Source: Acephala macrosclerotiorum | Lineage: Eukaryota; Ascomycota; Leotiomycetes; Helotiales; Mollisiaceae | Length of the DNA stretch: 23,892 nt | Assembly: GCA_014904845.1 (NCBI GenBank) | Contig: MU119723.1 | Coordinates: forward strand, 1-23,892 | Direction of reading: 5' to 3' | Shown here: one piece after another, positions 1-11,022 of the stretch | Layout of the letters: each line of letters opens with the position of its first letter | Numbering within the stretch: the first letter of the stretch is position 1 | The notes under the pieces: generated by a model | Database searches by the model: none | The model's input: only the letters and a program-made list of their open reading frames with translations | Told to the model about the DNA's origin: nothing | Program-made: the position numbers and the translations under genes

Positions 1-3000
1 TTTTTAATTTTTTAAACGAGTTTTATATTATTTATTATTTGAAATTTCGACGTTATAAATTATATATTAATATTTAATAAATTTAATAATAATTTTAACG
101 AGATTAAAAATATTTATAATATTTTTTTATTTAGAAATAATTTATTAATATTGAAAATTAAAAAAAAATTTAACGTGATATTTTAATATTTTAATTATTT
201 TTTTTTTAAAAATTTAAAATTTTTAATTTAATTTATAATTGTATATTTTTTACGCTTTTTAAAAAAAAAAAATATAATTAATATATTATTTTTTATATTA
301 ATTTTTCGATCGTTATAAAATAAAATTTAATGTTTTTAAATATTTTTTTTATTAATTCGATTATAAAAAGATTTAATTATAAATTTATAAACTATTTTTA
401 TATAATATATATTTATTTTATTATAAATTTTAAATAATCGAATATATTTTATATAATATTTAAATAAATACATTTTAAAAAATTGAAATTTTTATATTTA
501 AACGTATTATTAGATTTATTATTATTTTTATTATTATTAATTTTATGATTATTAATTTTATTTATTTATTTAATATTATTTTTATTGTTTTAATTTAATA
601 AAACGAAATTACTTTTTAATAATTTTTATTTTCTTAAAAATAAATTTTATATAATTTTAAAAAAAAATATTATAATTATAATATTCGATTTTTAATGTAA
701 ATTTTATTAAAAATTTAAATTATAATATAATAATAAATATTTTTTTATTTTATAACGTATTTATTTTTATTTTTAAATTGTTTATATTTTATTTTTTTTT
801 TATTTTTTTTTAAAATAAAATAAAAATTTAAATTTTTTAAATTAAAAATTTTTTTTTTTTTATATATTTAATATAATACGTTAATTATTATATATTTATA
901 AATATTAATAAATTAATAATTTTATATAAAATTATTACGTTTATAAATTTAAAATTTTTTTATAATTTTTTTTATTTTTTAATTTTTATATTTAATAAAT
1001 CGTCGATTTTAAAAATTTAATATTTTTAAAATTATATTTATTTTTTTATATTTTTATATATTCGAGTTTTTTTATTCGTATTTTATATTCAAATTATTTA
1101 AATTATTAAAAAATATATAATAATAAAAATAATATTTATTATTTTTAATATTTATAATAAAACGTTATTTTTTATAATTAATTATATATTTCGTAATAAT
1201 AAAATAATAATATTAAACTTTTTTATTTATATAAAATATTTATTTTCTTTTGATAATTAATTTTTTAAATATTAAAAAATATTAATTATTAAAGTTTTTT
1301 ATTTAAAAAAATAATATTTACGTTTTAATATCGATTTTATTAATTTATAAAATAGTTTATATATATTATACGATTTTTTGTTTTTTTTTTAATAAAAAAA
1401 TAAAATCGAGAAATAATATTTTTAATAATTTTTAAAATTATTAAATTATTTAATAGAGATTTTTTATAATTATATATATTAATTAAATTTTTTCGTCGTT
1501 TTAATATTAAATTATTTAAATTTTATTTGATTTTAAAAATATTAATATAATATATTATTTAGATTTTTTTATCGTTATTTATAATTTTAATTATTTATTT
1601 TATTATTATATTTTAATATATATTTCGTTATATACTCGTTCGTTTTAACGATTATAATATCGTTTAAATTTATATTTAAAATATTTTTTAAAAAATATAA
1701 ATTTTATTAAAAACTCGATCGTTTTAATAATATTTTTTTATAATATTTTAATAAAAATTATTATATTAATACGATTCTTTTACGAAATATCGAAAAATAT
1801 TAAATATTAATTATTTTTTAATCTATTATACGATATTTAATCGATAAAATTATATAATTTATTAATATTACAAAAAGTTATAATTTAATAAATATAAGTA
1901 TTTGTATTTAATAATTCTTTGAATTTTTTTTTTTAATTTTTATTATTATAATTAATTATTTCGTTTATTTTTATTTTTTTCAATTTTTAAAAAAATAATA
2001 TTTATATTGATCAAATACTTATTTAAATATTCGAATAATAATATTTCGATTTTATAAATTATATCGTTTTTCGATTTAATACTAAAATTTAATTTCGTTT
2101 TTTTTTTTACGATTAAAATATCGATTTAATTTTTTTATTTATTATATCGTTTTAATTAAAAATTATTATTTTTATAATATTACGTAAAAACTCGATTTAA
2201 TAAAATATAATATTATAAATATAAAAATTCGAGATTTAATTTATTTTATAGTATTTTTATCGTTTTTTTATTAATTGTATATTTTTATTACGAAGTATTA
2301 TTATTTTATAACGATAAATACTAATTTTTTAATATAATTATACAATTTTTTATAAAATTTATATATAATATTTTCAACGGTTATTAGTATTTTAAAAGTT
2401 TGTAAACTAATAAATCTCGTTTTAATAATAGAATTTCAAAGTATTAAAATATAAATTTATATTGAAATTTTTTATTAAAAAAACGTATTATTAAAAAACG
2501 AGTTTTTTTTTATATTAAAAAAAAATTTTTTTATTTCGATTATTTTATTAAAATCGTAATAATACTTTTTATACTTATTAATATATATTTTTAATAATAT
2601 TATTTTTAATTTTTAAAATAATAATATATTTATTTTAATAAATATTTTAAAAATTTAAATAAAAATAAAACGATTTTATAAAAAAAAATAAAAAATAAAA
2701 TAAAATTTATTTTTTATATTGTATATTATTTTTTTTTTTAAAAGTTTTTATTTTTTTTTTTGTAATATAATAAATTATTATTTTTTATAAATAATTTTTT
2801 ATTTTTTTTTAAATAATAATTTTTTTTTATTTTATATTGATTTTAAATAAATAATTATTTTAATTTTATATATAAACAAATTTTTTTTTAAAAAAATTAA
2901 AATAATAAAAAATTTAAAAAATAAATAAAAAAAAAATTAAAATAATTTATTTTTAAAAAAAATATATCGAGTTTTAATTAATATTTATTTTTAATTTCGA

Positions 3001-4362
3001 AAATAGTAATATTATAAATTTAAAAATAAAAAATTATATAATTATATAATAAATCTTTTTTTTATTTTTTTTATTTTTTTTTTTAAATTTTTAAATTTTT
3101 TTTTATTTTATATTTTTATTTAATATATAATATATTTTATTTTTATTTTTTTTTAAAAGTTTTATTTTTAATAATATTTAAAATATTATAAAAAAATAAA
3201 AAAATTTAATCGTAAATTAATTCGTTTTAATTAATAAATTAAATTTATTTGAAATAATTCGTAATTCGTAAATAATTAATTAATTAATCAATTAAAATAA
3301 AAATAAAAAAAATTATTAATTAATTTATAATAAGTAAAAATTTTTATTATATTAAAAAATACGTAATTAATATTATTTTTGAAATTAATTATTTATAAAG
3401 ATTTTTAAAAAAAAATATATAATTTTATTATAATTGTTTTTTTTATATAATAAACTTGTTTCGAACTTCGAAAAAAAAATTAAAAAAAAAAAAAAAAGAA
3501 TTTATTTTAAATAAAAAATTTAAAATTTGAAATTTTTTAAATTATTATCGTTTTTTTTAAAATTTTAATAATTTTTTAATATTTTTAATAATATTAAACT
3601 TTTTATAATTTGTTTTTTTTTTCTTTTAAAATTTAATAAAAAAAAAATTAAAAAATTTTTAAATTTAAATTTATTATTAAATATAATTAAATATTTTTAA
3701 TTATTTTTTATAAATATTATTAAAAAAAAAATTATTTTTTTTTATTTTAAAATATTAAAAAATTAATTTAATTTGAATTATAATTTATTTTTATTAATAA
3801 ATGTACAAATATTTATTATTAAACGAATTTTAATAATTGAATTATTAAAATTTTTTATATCGAATAATAAAATAATTTAAAAATTTTATATAATAAATTA
3901 TATCGATTTTTTCAAATTAAATATTATCGAAAAAAAATTCGTTATTAAAAAATTCTCAAAATCGATTTTTAAAAAAAGTTTAAAATTTATTATAAACTTT
4001 TTTTAATTTCTTATAAATAATATTATTAATAATTTTATTATTAATATTAATAAATATTAAATTTATAAAAAATAAAATAAAATTTTCAATATATTTTTAA
4101 TTAATAAAAATTTTTTAATTAAAATTTATTTTTTAATATTAAAAAGAAAATTTTTAAAATTTTTTTTTAAAAAATTAAAATAATTAATTTATTATTTTTT
4201 TAAAATCGTTAAATTACGAATAAATTATTTAAAATTTATTAAAAAAAAAAATTTAATATATAATACATTTAAATTTTAAAATATATTTATTTTTTTTCGT
4301 AAAAAAATTAATTAATTTTATCGTTTTAATAAAATTTAATAAATTAAAAAAAAAATAAAAAA

Positions 4363-4379
4363 TTTTTTTTTTTTTTTTT
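4363..4379. repeat. T17 homopolymer tract
   Basis: Seventeen consecutive T residues lie in otherwise A/T-only DNA. No gene or terminator context is present, so it is annotated only as a low-complexity tract where read-length and polishing errors are likely. Confidence 0.85.
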
Positions 4380-5025
4380 AAAAAATTAATAAAATAATAA
4401 TTATAATTTAAAATTCGTTTATAAAAATTGAACGACAAAAGAAAAATTATTAAAAAAAATTTATTAATAATAAGATTTTAATATATTAATATTTTTTAAA
4501 AAAAATAATAAAAAAAATTTATAAAATAAAAATTATTATCATTTTTAATTTAATAAATAATTTAATCAAAAAAATAAAAATAAAAATAATAAAAATTCGC
4601 GAAAACAAAAATCGATTTTTTATTAATATTTTTTATTTATAATAAAAAATAATAAAAATATTTATAAATTAAAAACAAGTATTAAAATAAATTAAAATAA
4701 ATTAAAATTGTTTTTTTTAATATATAATTTGTAAATTTTAAATAATTGTATTTTTATAATATTAATTTATTTTTTATTGTTTTTAAAATATAAATTTAAA
4801 TTCTTATAAAACGTTATATAATAAATTCGATAAAATTATTTATATTGTACGTATAATTAATTATTGATTATATATTATTTAATTAAAATTTATTAATTAA
4901 TCAAAATAAAATAATATTTTTTATTATTAATAATATATTTTTTAAATTTAATTAATATAAAAATTAAAACAAAAAAAAACGTATTAAAAAATTTAAAAAA
5001 AATAAAAAGTTTTATATAAAAAAAC

Positions 5026-5036
<11 letters not shown>

Positions 5037-5064
<28 letters not shown>
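5037..5064. repeat. Trinucleotide palindrome (TAA)n/(TTA)n
   Basis: A run of TAA-type triplets starting near 5026 switches at 5050/5051 to its exact complement, ATT-type triplets. The two 14-base arms make a 28-base perfect palindrome with no loop. It is followed by CGTCGTTATTATT, which continues the triplet rhythm with C retained only in CpG. It could form a cruciform, but simple-sequence slippage in A/T DNA is enough to explain it. Confidence 0.8.
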
Positions 5065-5065
<1 letters not shown>

Positions 5066-6471
5066 GTCGTTATTATTAATTAATAAAATTAATTAAAATA
5101 AATATTAATATTAATAATAATAATTAATTATTTTTTAAATTTATTTGTAAAAATCGAAAAAAAAATTTAATATATATTTTAATTATTACAAATTTATAAA
5201 AATAAAAAATAAAACGTAATTTTTTTAAATTTATTTTATTTAAATTTATAATTATTAAATCGTCGTTTATATTTTTTAAATATATTAATATTTTTTTATA
5301 ATCGATAAATCGAAAAAATATTTTTATAAATAATATATTATAAATTATATTTTTTTTAATAATAATTATATTAATAATTTTAATAATTTTACGAAATATA
5401 AAACGTTTTATACGAATTATTTATTCGAATTTTTAATATATATATTTATCGTAAAATTTATTAATAAAACTTTTAATAAATTATTAAAATATTTAAATTT
5501 AAAAAAGAAAAATTTAATTATAATGTTTAAATATATTATTAAAAGTTTTAATTAAATTAAATCGAGTTTATTAAAACGTAATACGCGATTTTTTAATATT
5601 ATTTATTTTAAAAAAGAAATTTTTATTTAAAATTATATATTATTTTAAAAAAGTTTTCAAAATTTTTAAAATAATATTATTTTTTATTTTTTTTATTTAA
5701 TTAAAATTCTTTTTATTACATTTTTAATTTTTATAAATTTATTATTAATATTATTAATTGTAATTATTTTTTTTTAAAATAATAATTTATATAAACATAT
5801 TATAATTATTTTTATTTCGTTTTTTATATACGAAATTTGTATTTTCAAAGTTGAATAAAACTTTTTTTTTAAAATATAATAATAATATTATAAAAACTTT
5901 AAAAGTAAAAACTAAAATTATAAAATTTACACTTAAAAAAATAATATAATAAATTAATTAAATTTAAAAAAAAAATTTATTAATAAAATCGAAAAAAATT
6001 ATATAAAATAAATAAATAAATATTTTTACGTTTTAAATAATTAAAAATTATAAAAATCAATTATTTTTATAAAACGTATTAAATAATTTTTTTAAAAAAT
6101 ATATATATATATATTTATAAATCGTTTTTATAAAAAAAATATATAAAAATTTTTAAAAAAAATTATCGAAAAATATTTAAATAAATAAAATATATTTAAT
6201 TAATAAAATTATTTATATATAAAATAATTAAATGAAAATTTCAAAAAATATTAAAAAAAAATTATAATTGAAAAATTAATATAAAATTAAAAAATTATAA
6301 TTAAAAAATTTTAAAAAAAAAAAATTTAAAAAAAGTTTTTTTATAAATTATAATAAATATTATATTAATAAATATAATTAAATATAATCGAAATACGTTT
6401 AAATATATTAATATATTGTAAATAAACAAAAAATATTCGATTGTTTTTTAGAATTACAAAATATTAAATTT

Positions 6472-6691
6472 ATTAATACGTTTGAAAACAAATTACAAAA
6501 TATTAAAATTTTAATTTAATATTAATAATTCAATTCTATTTACTTTTTTCTAGAAAAAGTATTTATTTATTTATATAATTAAACAAAATAAACGTAAAAT
6601 TAAAAAATAAATATTAAAGTAATTATTATTAAAAATAATAAAAATTATAATTCGAATTATTCAATCGATTATTTAAATAATTATTTGATTA
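6472..6691 (-). repeat. Left terminal repeat (LTR) of element 1
   Basis: This segment aligns without any gap to 13725-13944 (constant offset 7253). By eye there are about 18 transitions and 1 transversion in 220 positions. Differences go both ways: some CpG sites survive only here (for example the CG near 6593) and some only in the partner. This is the pattern expected if two identical LTRs were mutated independently by C-to-T change after insertion. The repeat begins TATTAATACG at 6471. It may extend to about 6705, where the motif GATATTAGTA is shared with element 2 just before the T tract. Confidence 0.8.
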
Positions 6692-6706
6692 TATCGATAT
6701 TAGTAA

Positions 6707-6719
6707 TTTTTTTTTTTTT
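6707..6719 (-). other. T tract, putative polypurine tract of element 1
   Basis: Thirteen T residues directly follow GATATTAGTAA and are followed by AGAAAAAAACG. Element 2 has the same arrangement at 16190-16217 (GATATTAGTA, 12 T, then GTAGTAAAAACG). On the minus strand this is an A-only tract just upstream of an LTR, the position of the plus-strand primer in LTR retroelements. G-to-A erosion would turn a polypurine tract into poly-A. A chance T run in this composition cannot be excluded, but the shared flanks in two elements support the reading. Confidence 0.5.
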
Positions 6720-7044
6720 AGAAAAAAACGCTTTTTTTAACTCGTAAATCAAAAACAAAAAAAGTATTACTACAATTACAAACGTATTATTTTACTATCG
6801 AATAATAAAAAAAAATTTGATCGTAAACTAATTATTATTACGTATTGTAATATTTAATTGATTAAATTAAATTTAAAAAAAAATTTTTAAACTCGATATT
6901 TATAATTTTTAAATTAATCGAAAATTCTATTTTCAAAAATACTAAAAATATTAAAATAATAATTATACGTTTTTTTTTTAATATTATTTTCGTTTTCGTC
7001 GATTGATTTTTGAACTTTGAAACGTTATATTTATTTTTATACTT

Positions 7045-7200
7045 TGATATTAAAATAATTAATATTAATAAACGATTTAAATAATTTATTAATATTAAAT
7101 TTAATTATAATATGAATTAAATTATTATTTTTAATAATTTATTGAATTTTTAAAAGTTTTTTGCGTTTATATAATTGTTTAATAATTATAATATCGAATT
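7045..7200 (-). repeat. Element interior, block A (copy in element 1)
   Basis: This block aligns to 16559-16714 at a constant offset of 9514 over roughly 150 bases. Anchors are TAAAATAATTAATATT at 7051 and 16565, and CGTTTATATAATT at 7164 and 16678. The copies are far more diverged than the LTR pairs and include transversions, so the two elements are older relatives and not recent duplicates. No coding potential remains in either copy. Confidence 0.6.
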
Positions 7201-8258
7201 TAATTATATACTCGTAAAAAAAAAAAATTAATACAAATAATTACGAGAATTAGATTTAATTTTAATCGTTTTATAATAAAATCAAAAATAATAAAAATTA
7301 AAATTTTTATATCGATTTTTATTATTATTATATATAATTTAAAAATTAAAACGATACAAATAATTTTTTTATATTTTATTGAATTTTAATAAAATAAATT
7401 GTTTTATAAATCGAATTATTTATTATTAAAAACGATAATATATTCGATTTACGAATTAAAAATTTTATTTATAATAAAAAAATCGTTTACAAAAACGAAA
7501 AATTTTATTAAATATAAATTTAAATAAAAAAATCAAAATTTATAATCGAGATTATTTATTTATTATTATAATCGTTTATTTAATATTATAATTTTTTTTT
7601 TTTCAAGAGTTTAATATTAAATTATTATCGATATATTGTACGCAATTTTCGATTAATAAATAAAATTAATATATATTTCTCGAATATATTATTTAAAATA
7701 CGTTTATTTATAAAAATTTGATTTTAAATTAATTAAATTTAAATATTTATTTTATTTTTTTTGTAAAAATACAATTTTATTTTTCGTTTTATTTATTATT
7801 AATTTATATTTATTAAATAATAAAAAAATATTTAATGTACAAAACTTTATAAATTTAATTAATAATTTAATTTTTTGTAATTTAAAGTTTTTTAATTTTA
7901 TAAAAATTTAATTTTTTAAAATAAATATATCGTTGATTTATATATCGATTATTTCGAATAAAATATAATTACTTTTTGTAATAAGCAAATAAAAATCGAA
8001 AATTGAAAATTTTATTAAAAATTTATTTTTATAGTAAATATTGTACGTTTTATATTAATATATTTCTGTTTTTAAAATTTCGTAAAAAGATTTAATTATT
8101 TTAAAAACAATATTCAATAAAAATTCATTTGTTATTTTTTTTTAAAGATTTAACGAAAATAATACGTATTAATAAAATTATTAATTATACGTATATTTAA
8201 ATAATATTTCTCAAATAAAAATTGATTTTTTTAAATTTAAAAAATAAAATTAAAACGA

Positions 8259-8514
8259 TAATAATTCGTTAATTAACGCGTTAAATAATCGAAAATTGAA
8301 TTAATATTATTTTTTTGTTTTTATTATTAAATATTTAAATTACAAAATAAAATTTCTCGTATAAAATTATCGTTTTTATATTTTTGATTTCGTTTATTAA
8401 TTTTAAATCGAAAATTCGTTAATTGTTAATTTTTTTCGAATTATTAAAAATCAATTTAAAGACTTTTTTTACGATTAATTTATCAATTTTCTTTCTACGA
8501 AAAACTACGAATAA
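8259..8514 (-). repeat. Element interior, block B (copy in element 1)
   Basis: This block aligns to 17631-17883 (offset 9369-9372). The first 41 bases are nearly identical (TAATAATTCGTTAATTAA at 8259 and 17631, AATAATCGAAAATT shortly after). The rest follows with small indels and many C/T and G/A differences up to CGAATAA at 8508 and 17877. At 8267-8284 the element 1 copy holds two overlapping 12-base perfect palindromes (CGTTAATTAACG and TTAACGCGTTAA). The element 2 copy reads TTAATTTTTTAA there, so the CpG pair has been lost. Confidence 0.65.
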
Positions 8515-9338
8515 ATTACTTGAAATAATAATAATTTTTTTTACGCGAAAATCTATAAACAATTATTTATTTTTAATTTTTTTTTCAATTAAATAAATTT
8601 TGAAACTTTTTATATTTATATAAATTATTATATAAATATATTTATCGAAATTAAAAATATAAAAAAAAAATTTTATTATAATTTGAAATAAACGTAAATT
8701 TTTTTTTAAAATATATAAAAAATTTTTAATCAAACGAAATAAATTAAATATATTTTTTTTAATTTTCGAGTTTTTTTTAAAAAAATTTGATTTTAAATTT
8801 AAATTTTCTAATAAATTTTTTTTTAATAAATAATTTTTTAATTATTCTTTGAATTACTCGAAATTTTAATAAAATAATTTTATTGTAATATTATAAAAAA
8901 TTTTATAATTTAAAATACTATAATTTCGTTTATAATTTAAAATATTAATTTTTTATCGATTTATAATACGTTTAAATAAATAAAATAATTGAAATTATAA
9001 TTATTATATAATATAAATTTAAAACGATCGAAAAATTTATTATTTATTTAATATTATTAATAAAATTTTATTATTTTTTTAATTTTTTTGAAATTCGTAA
9101 AATATTTTTTACGTTTTAATATTTGTACGAATTTAATAATCGATAAATATTCGAAATACTTATATAATCGTTTGAGTTTTATTTCAATTAAATAATAAAT
9201 AATAAAATCGATTTTTATTATAAAAATTTTATAATTACTATAAATTAAATTTTCAAATAAATTAAATAATATTTAAAAATATTTAAATATTTTAATAATA
9301 AATATATATTATTTATTTTAAATAAATATATTATTGAA

Positions 9339-9431
9339 ATTATTGAATTTAATTTGTAATTTATTTATATTTTAAAAATAAAATAAAAAAAGTACGTTTA
9401 TTAGAATTACGTAAAACGTAATACGTTTAAT
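9339..9431 (-). repeat. Element interior, block C (copy in element 1)
   Basis: This block aligns to 19314-19407 at offset 9975 with at most one single-base indel near the right end. Shared anchors are ATTATTGAATTTAATTT at the left and TATTTATATTTTAAA in the middle. Several differences are CG in this copy against TA or CA in element 2, such as GTACGTTTATT against ATATATTTATA. Because it lies in the duplicated block it appears again at 11310-11402. Confidence 0.7.
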
Positions 9432-10493
9432 TAATATATTAATATCGATAATTTTAAAAAATAAAATTTTATCGATTTCAAATTTAATTATTATTTTTTT
9501 AATTTTGAATTCGTTTAATTTAACGTTTCGAATTCGTTAAAAAATTAAATACTAATTTTTATTAGTAATAAATCGTTAAACAATACTAATATTAATTATA
9601 ATATTTATAAAAACGTTTAATATATAACAATTTATTAAATACGTTTTTATATTAATAAATATTGAAAACGATTTCAATTATATTATAATATTCGATATTA
9701 TATAATAAATTGATTAACGATTAAATAATTCGATAATTTTAAATCTATTAATCGTATTGTAAAATATTATAAAATAATTAATCGATTGTACGATATTATT
9801 TTCGAGTAAATTTTTTTTTTTTAATAATTTTAACGAAAAATTGTTTGTATTTTTTAACGATATTAAAATTTAATTTTTCGAATTTAATTACGAATTAAAT
9901 TATTTTGTTTTTATCGAACTATTTCAATTTTTTAAAGTCGTTGTATACTTTTTTTTTTTTTTTAGCGTATAATAAATTTTTTTTTTCGCATTAATATATT
10001 ATTGATTTTTTATAATTAATTCGATCGTTATATTAAATATTTTTATTAAAATATTTATAGTCTACGAAATATAATTCGCTCGTATTTCAATAGATTTTCT
10101 TTTTTTCGATTATAAAAATTTTAAAAACTATTTTTATTTTTATTTAAAATAAAATCGCGTTATAAACGTTTTTATATACGATTTAAACATTCGATAAAAA
10201 TCGAAAAAGTATTTAATAATATTTTAATACGCTTTAATAAATATAATAAAATTTATTTTATATAATAGTTTTTATTCGTATATTCGAGTGTAAATTAAAT
10301 TGTTTTTAGATTAATTTTTAATATAGTATTTCGAAATATTTAAAAATCGTTTTATTTAAATTTTATATTCGAATTATAATAAATATAATCGTATTTTATT
10401 AATTAAATATTCGATTTTGACGTTTTTTGATCTCGAAATTCGATTTTACAATTTCGATTATTTTATTAAAAGAAATTATTTTTTAACGAGTTT

Positions 10494-10525
10494 CTAATAA
10501 TAGAATTTATTAGTTTTACTAATAA
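10494..10525. repeat. Nested short inverted repeats
   Basis: CTAATAA (10494-10500) pairs with TTATTAG (10507-10513). The overlapping TTATTAGT (10507-10514) pairs with ACTAATAA (10518-10525) across a 3-base loop, so two alternative hairpins share one arm. The same structure is present in the second copy of the block at 12465-12496. A pairing with the same arms but a 17-base loop occurs at 2381-2413. Function is unknown, and A/T-rich DNA makes such pairings common. Confidence 0.5.
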
Positions 10526-11012
10526 ATATAATTGAAAACGCGTCGTAATAATTTCCGAGTTTAATATTTACTTTTAAATATAAATTTTTAAATATTCGTA
10601 TAAATATATTTAATAAATTTTTATAAGAATAATTAATTCTCTATTGAAATTAAATATTGTTTAATTTTCGCGATTGAAATTATATATTAATCGATTAAAG
10701 TTTTTTGATAATTTTTCAATTTTTAATAATAATAAAAACGATAAATTTTATTTCAAATTTTCGTTTTTTAATAATAAATTTAATAATAATATTTTATTGT
10801 ATTTTTAAAATTGTTTTTAAAGTATTATACGTTCGAATAATATTATTTACTTTATAAAAAGTTTTATAGTAAATTTTAATAATTAAAAAAAAAATTCAAA
10901 AGTACTAATATTATTTTTTTAATTTTTTCAATAAAAATAATAAAAAACGTTAATTTTCGAGTTTATTTTATTTTTAAATCGATCGTATTTTTTTATAAAT
11001 TAAAGTTTTTTA

Positions 11013-11022
11013 NNNNNNNNNN
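11013..11022. other. Assembly gap (10 N)
   Basis: Exactly ten N separate two apparently identical 1,961 bp blocks. A fixed-size run of N is a scaffolding placeholder. Its position precisely between the copies suggests that two contig ends covering the same sequence were joined without being merged. Confidence 0.95.

Larger units (their letters stand above)
1..6471. other. A/T-saturated gene-less left flank
   Basis: No gene, RNA gene or recognisable element is visible here. The sequence is nearly all A and T, and most remaining G and C occur as CpG. G+C is lowest at about 2.5-4.6 kb, where whole 60-base lines lack G or C. CpG is clearly denser at about 1.5-2.5 kb, which could be the remnant of another repeat copy, but I could not align it convincingly to the two elements further right. 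Stop codons, mainly TAA, are dense in all six frames. The stretch resembles an A+T isochore of a fungal genome eroded by C-to-T mutation. Confidence 0.75.
9052..11012. repeat. 1,961 bp block, first copy
   Basis: This block reappears at 11023-12983 with a constant offset of 1971. I compared many positions, including a 15-T homopolymer (9949-9963 and 11920-11934) and the rare CC at 10553/12524, and found no difference. The block lies inside element 1 and has the highest G+C of the window. It shares blocks with element 2 once only (9339-9431 with 19314-19407; about 9661-9710 with about 19621-19675). The first copy joins smoothly to the left part of element 1. Confidence 0.95.

Noticed and set aside
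1895..2021. 10-base inverted repeat TAAGTATTTG / CAAATACTTA with a 107-base spacer, as a possible small inverted-repeat transposon
   Set aside because: The arms do not extend convincingly, no target-site duplication is visible and no other copy was found. A 10-base A/T-rich match at this distance can arise by chance.
2381..2413. TTATTAGT / ACTAATAA hairpin with nested AGTTT/AAACT as a terminator or RNA structure
   Set aside because: The stem is short and A/T-rich, no gene lies upstream, and such pairings are frequent in this composition.
4253..4438. 61-codon open frame on the minus strand
   Set aside because: It starts at TTG, not ATG, is made almost only of F, K, N, I, L and Y, as A/T-only DNA dictates, and has no ribosome-binding or splice context. 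A frame of this length is expected by chance in about 24 kb on six frames.
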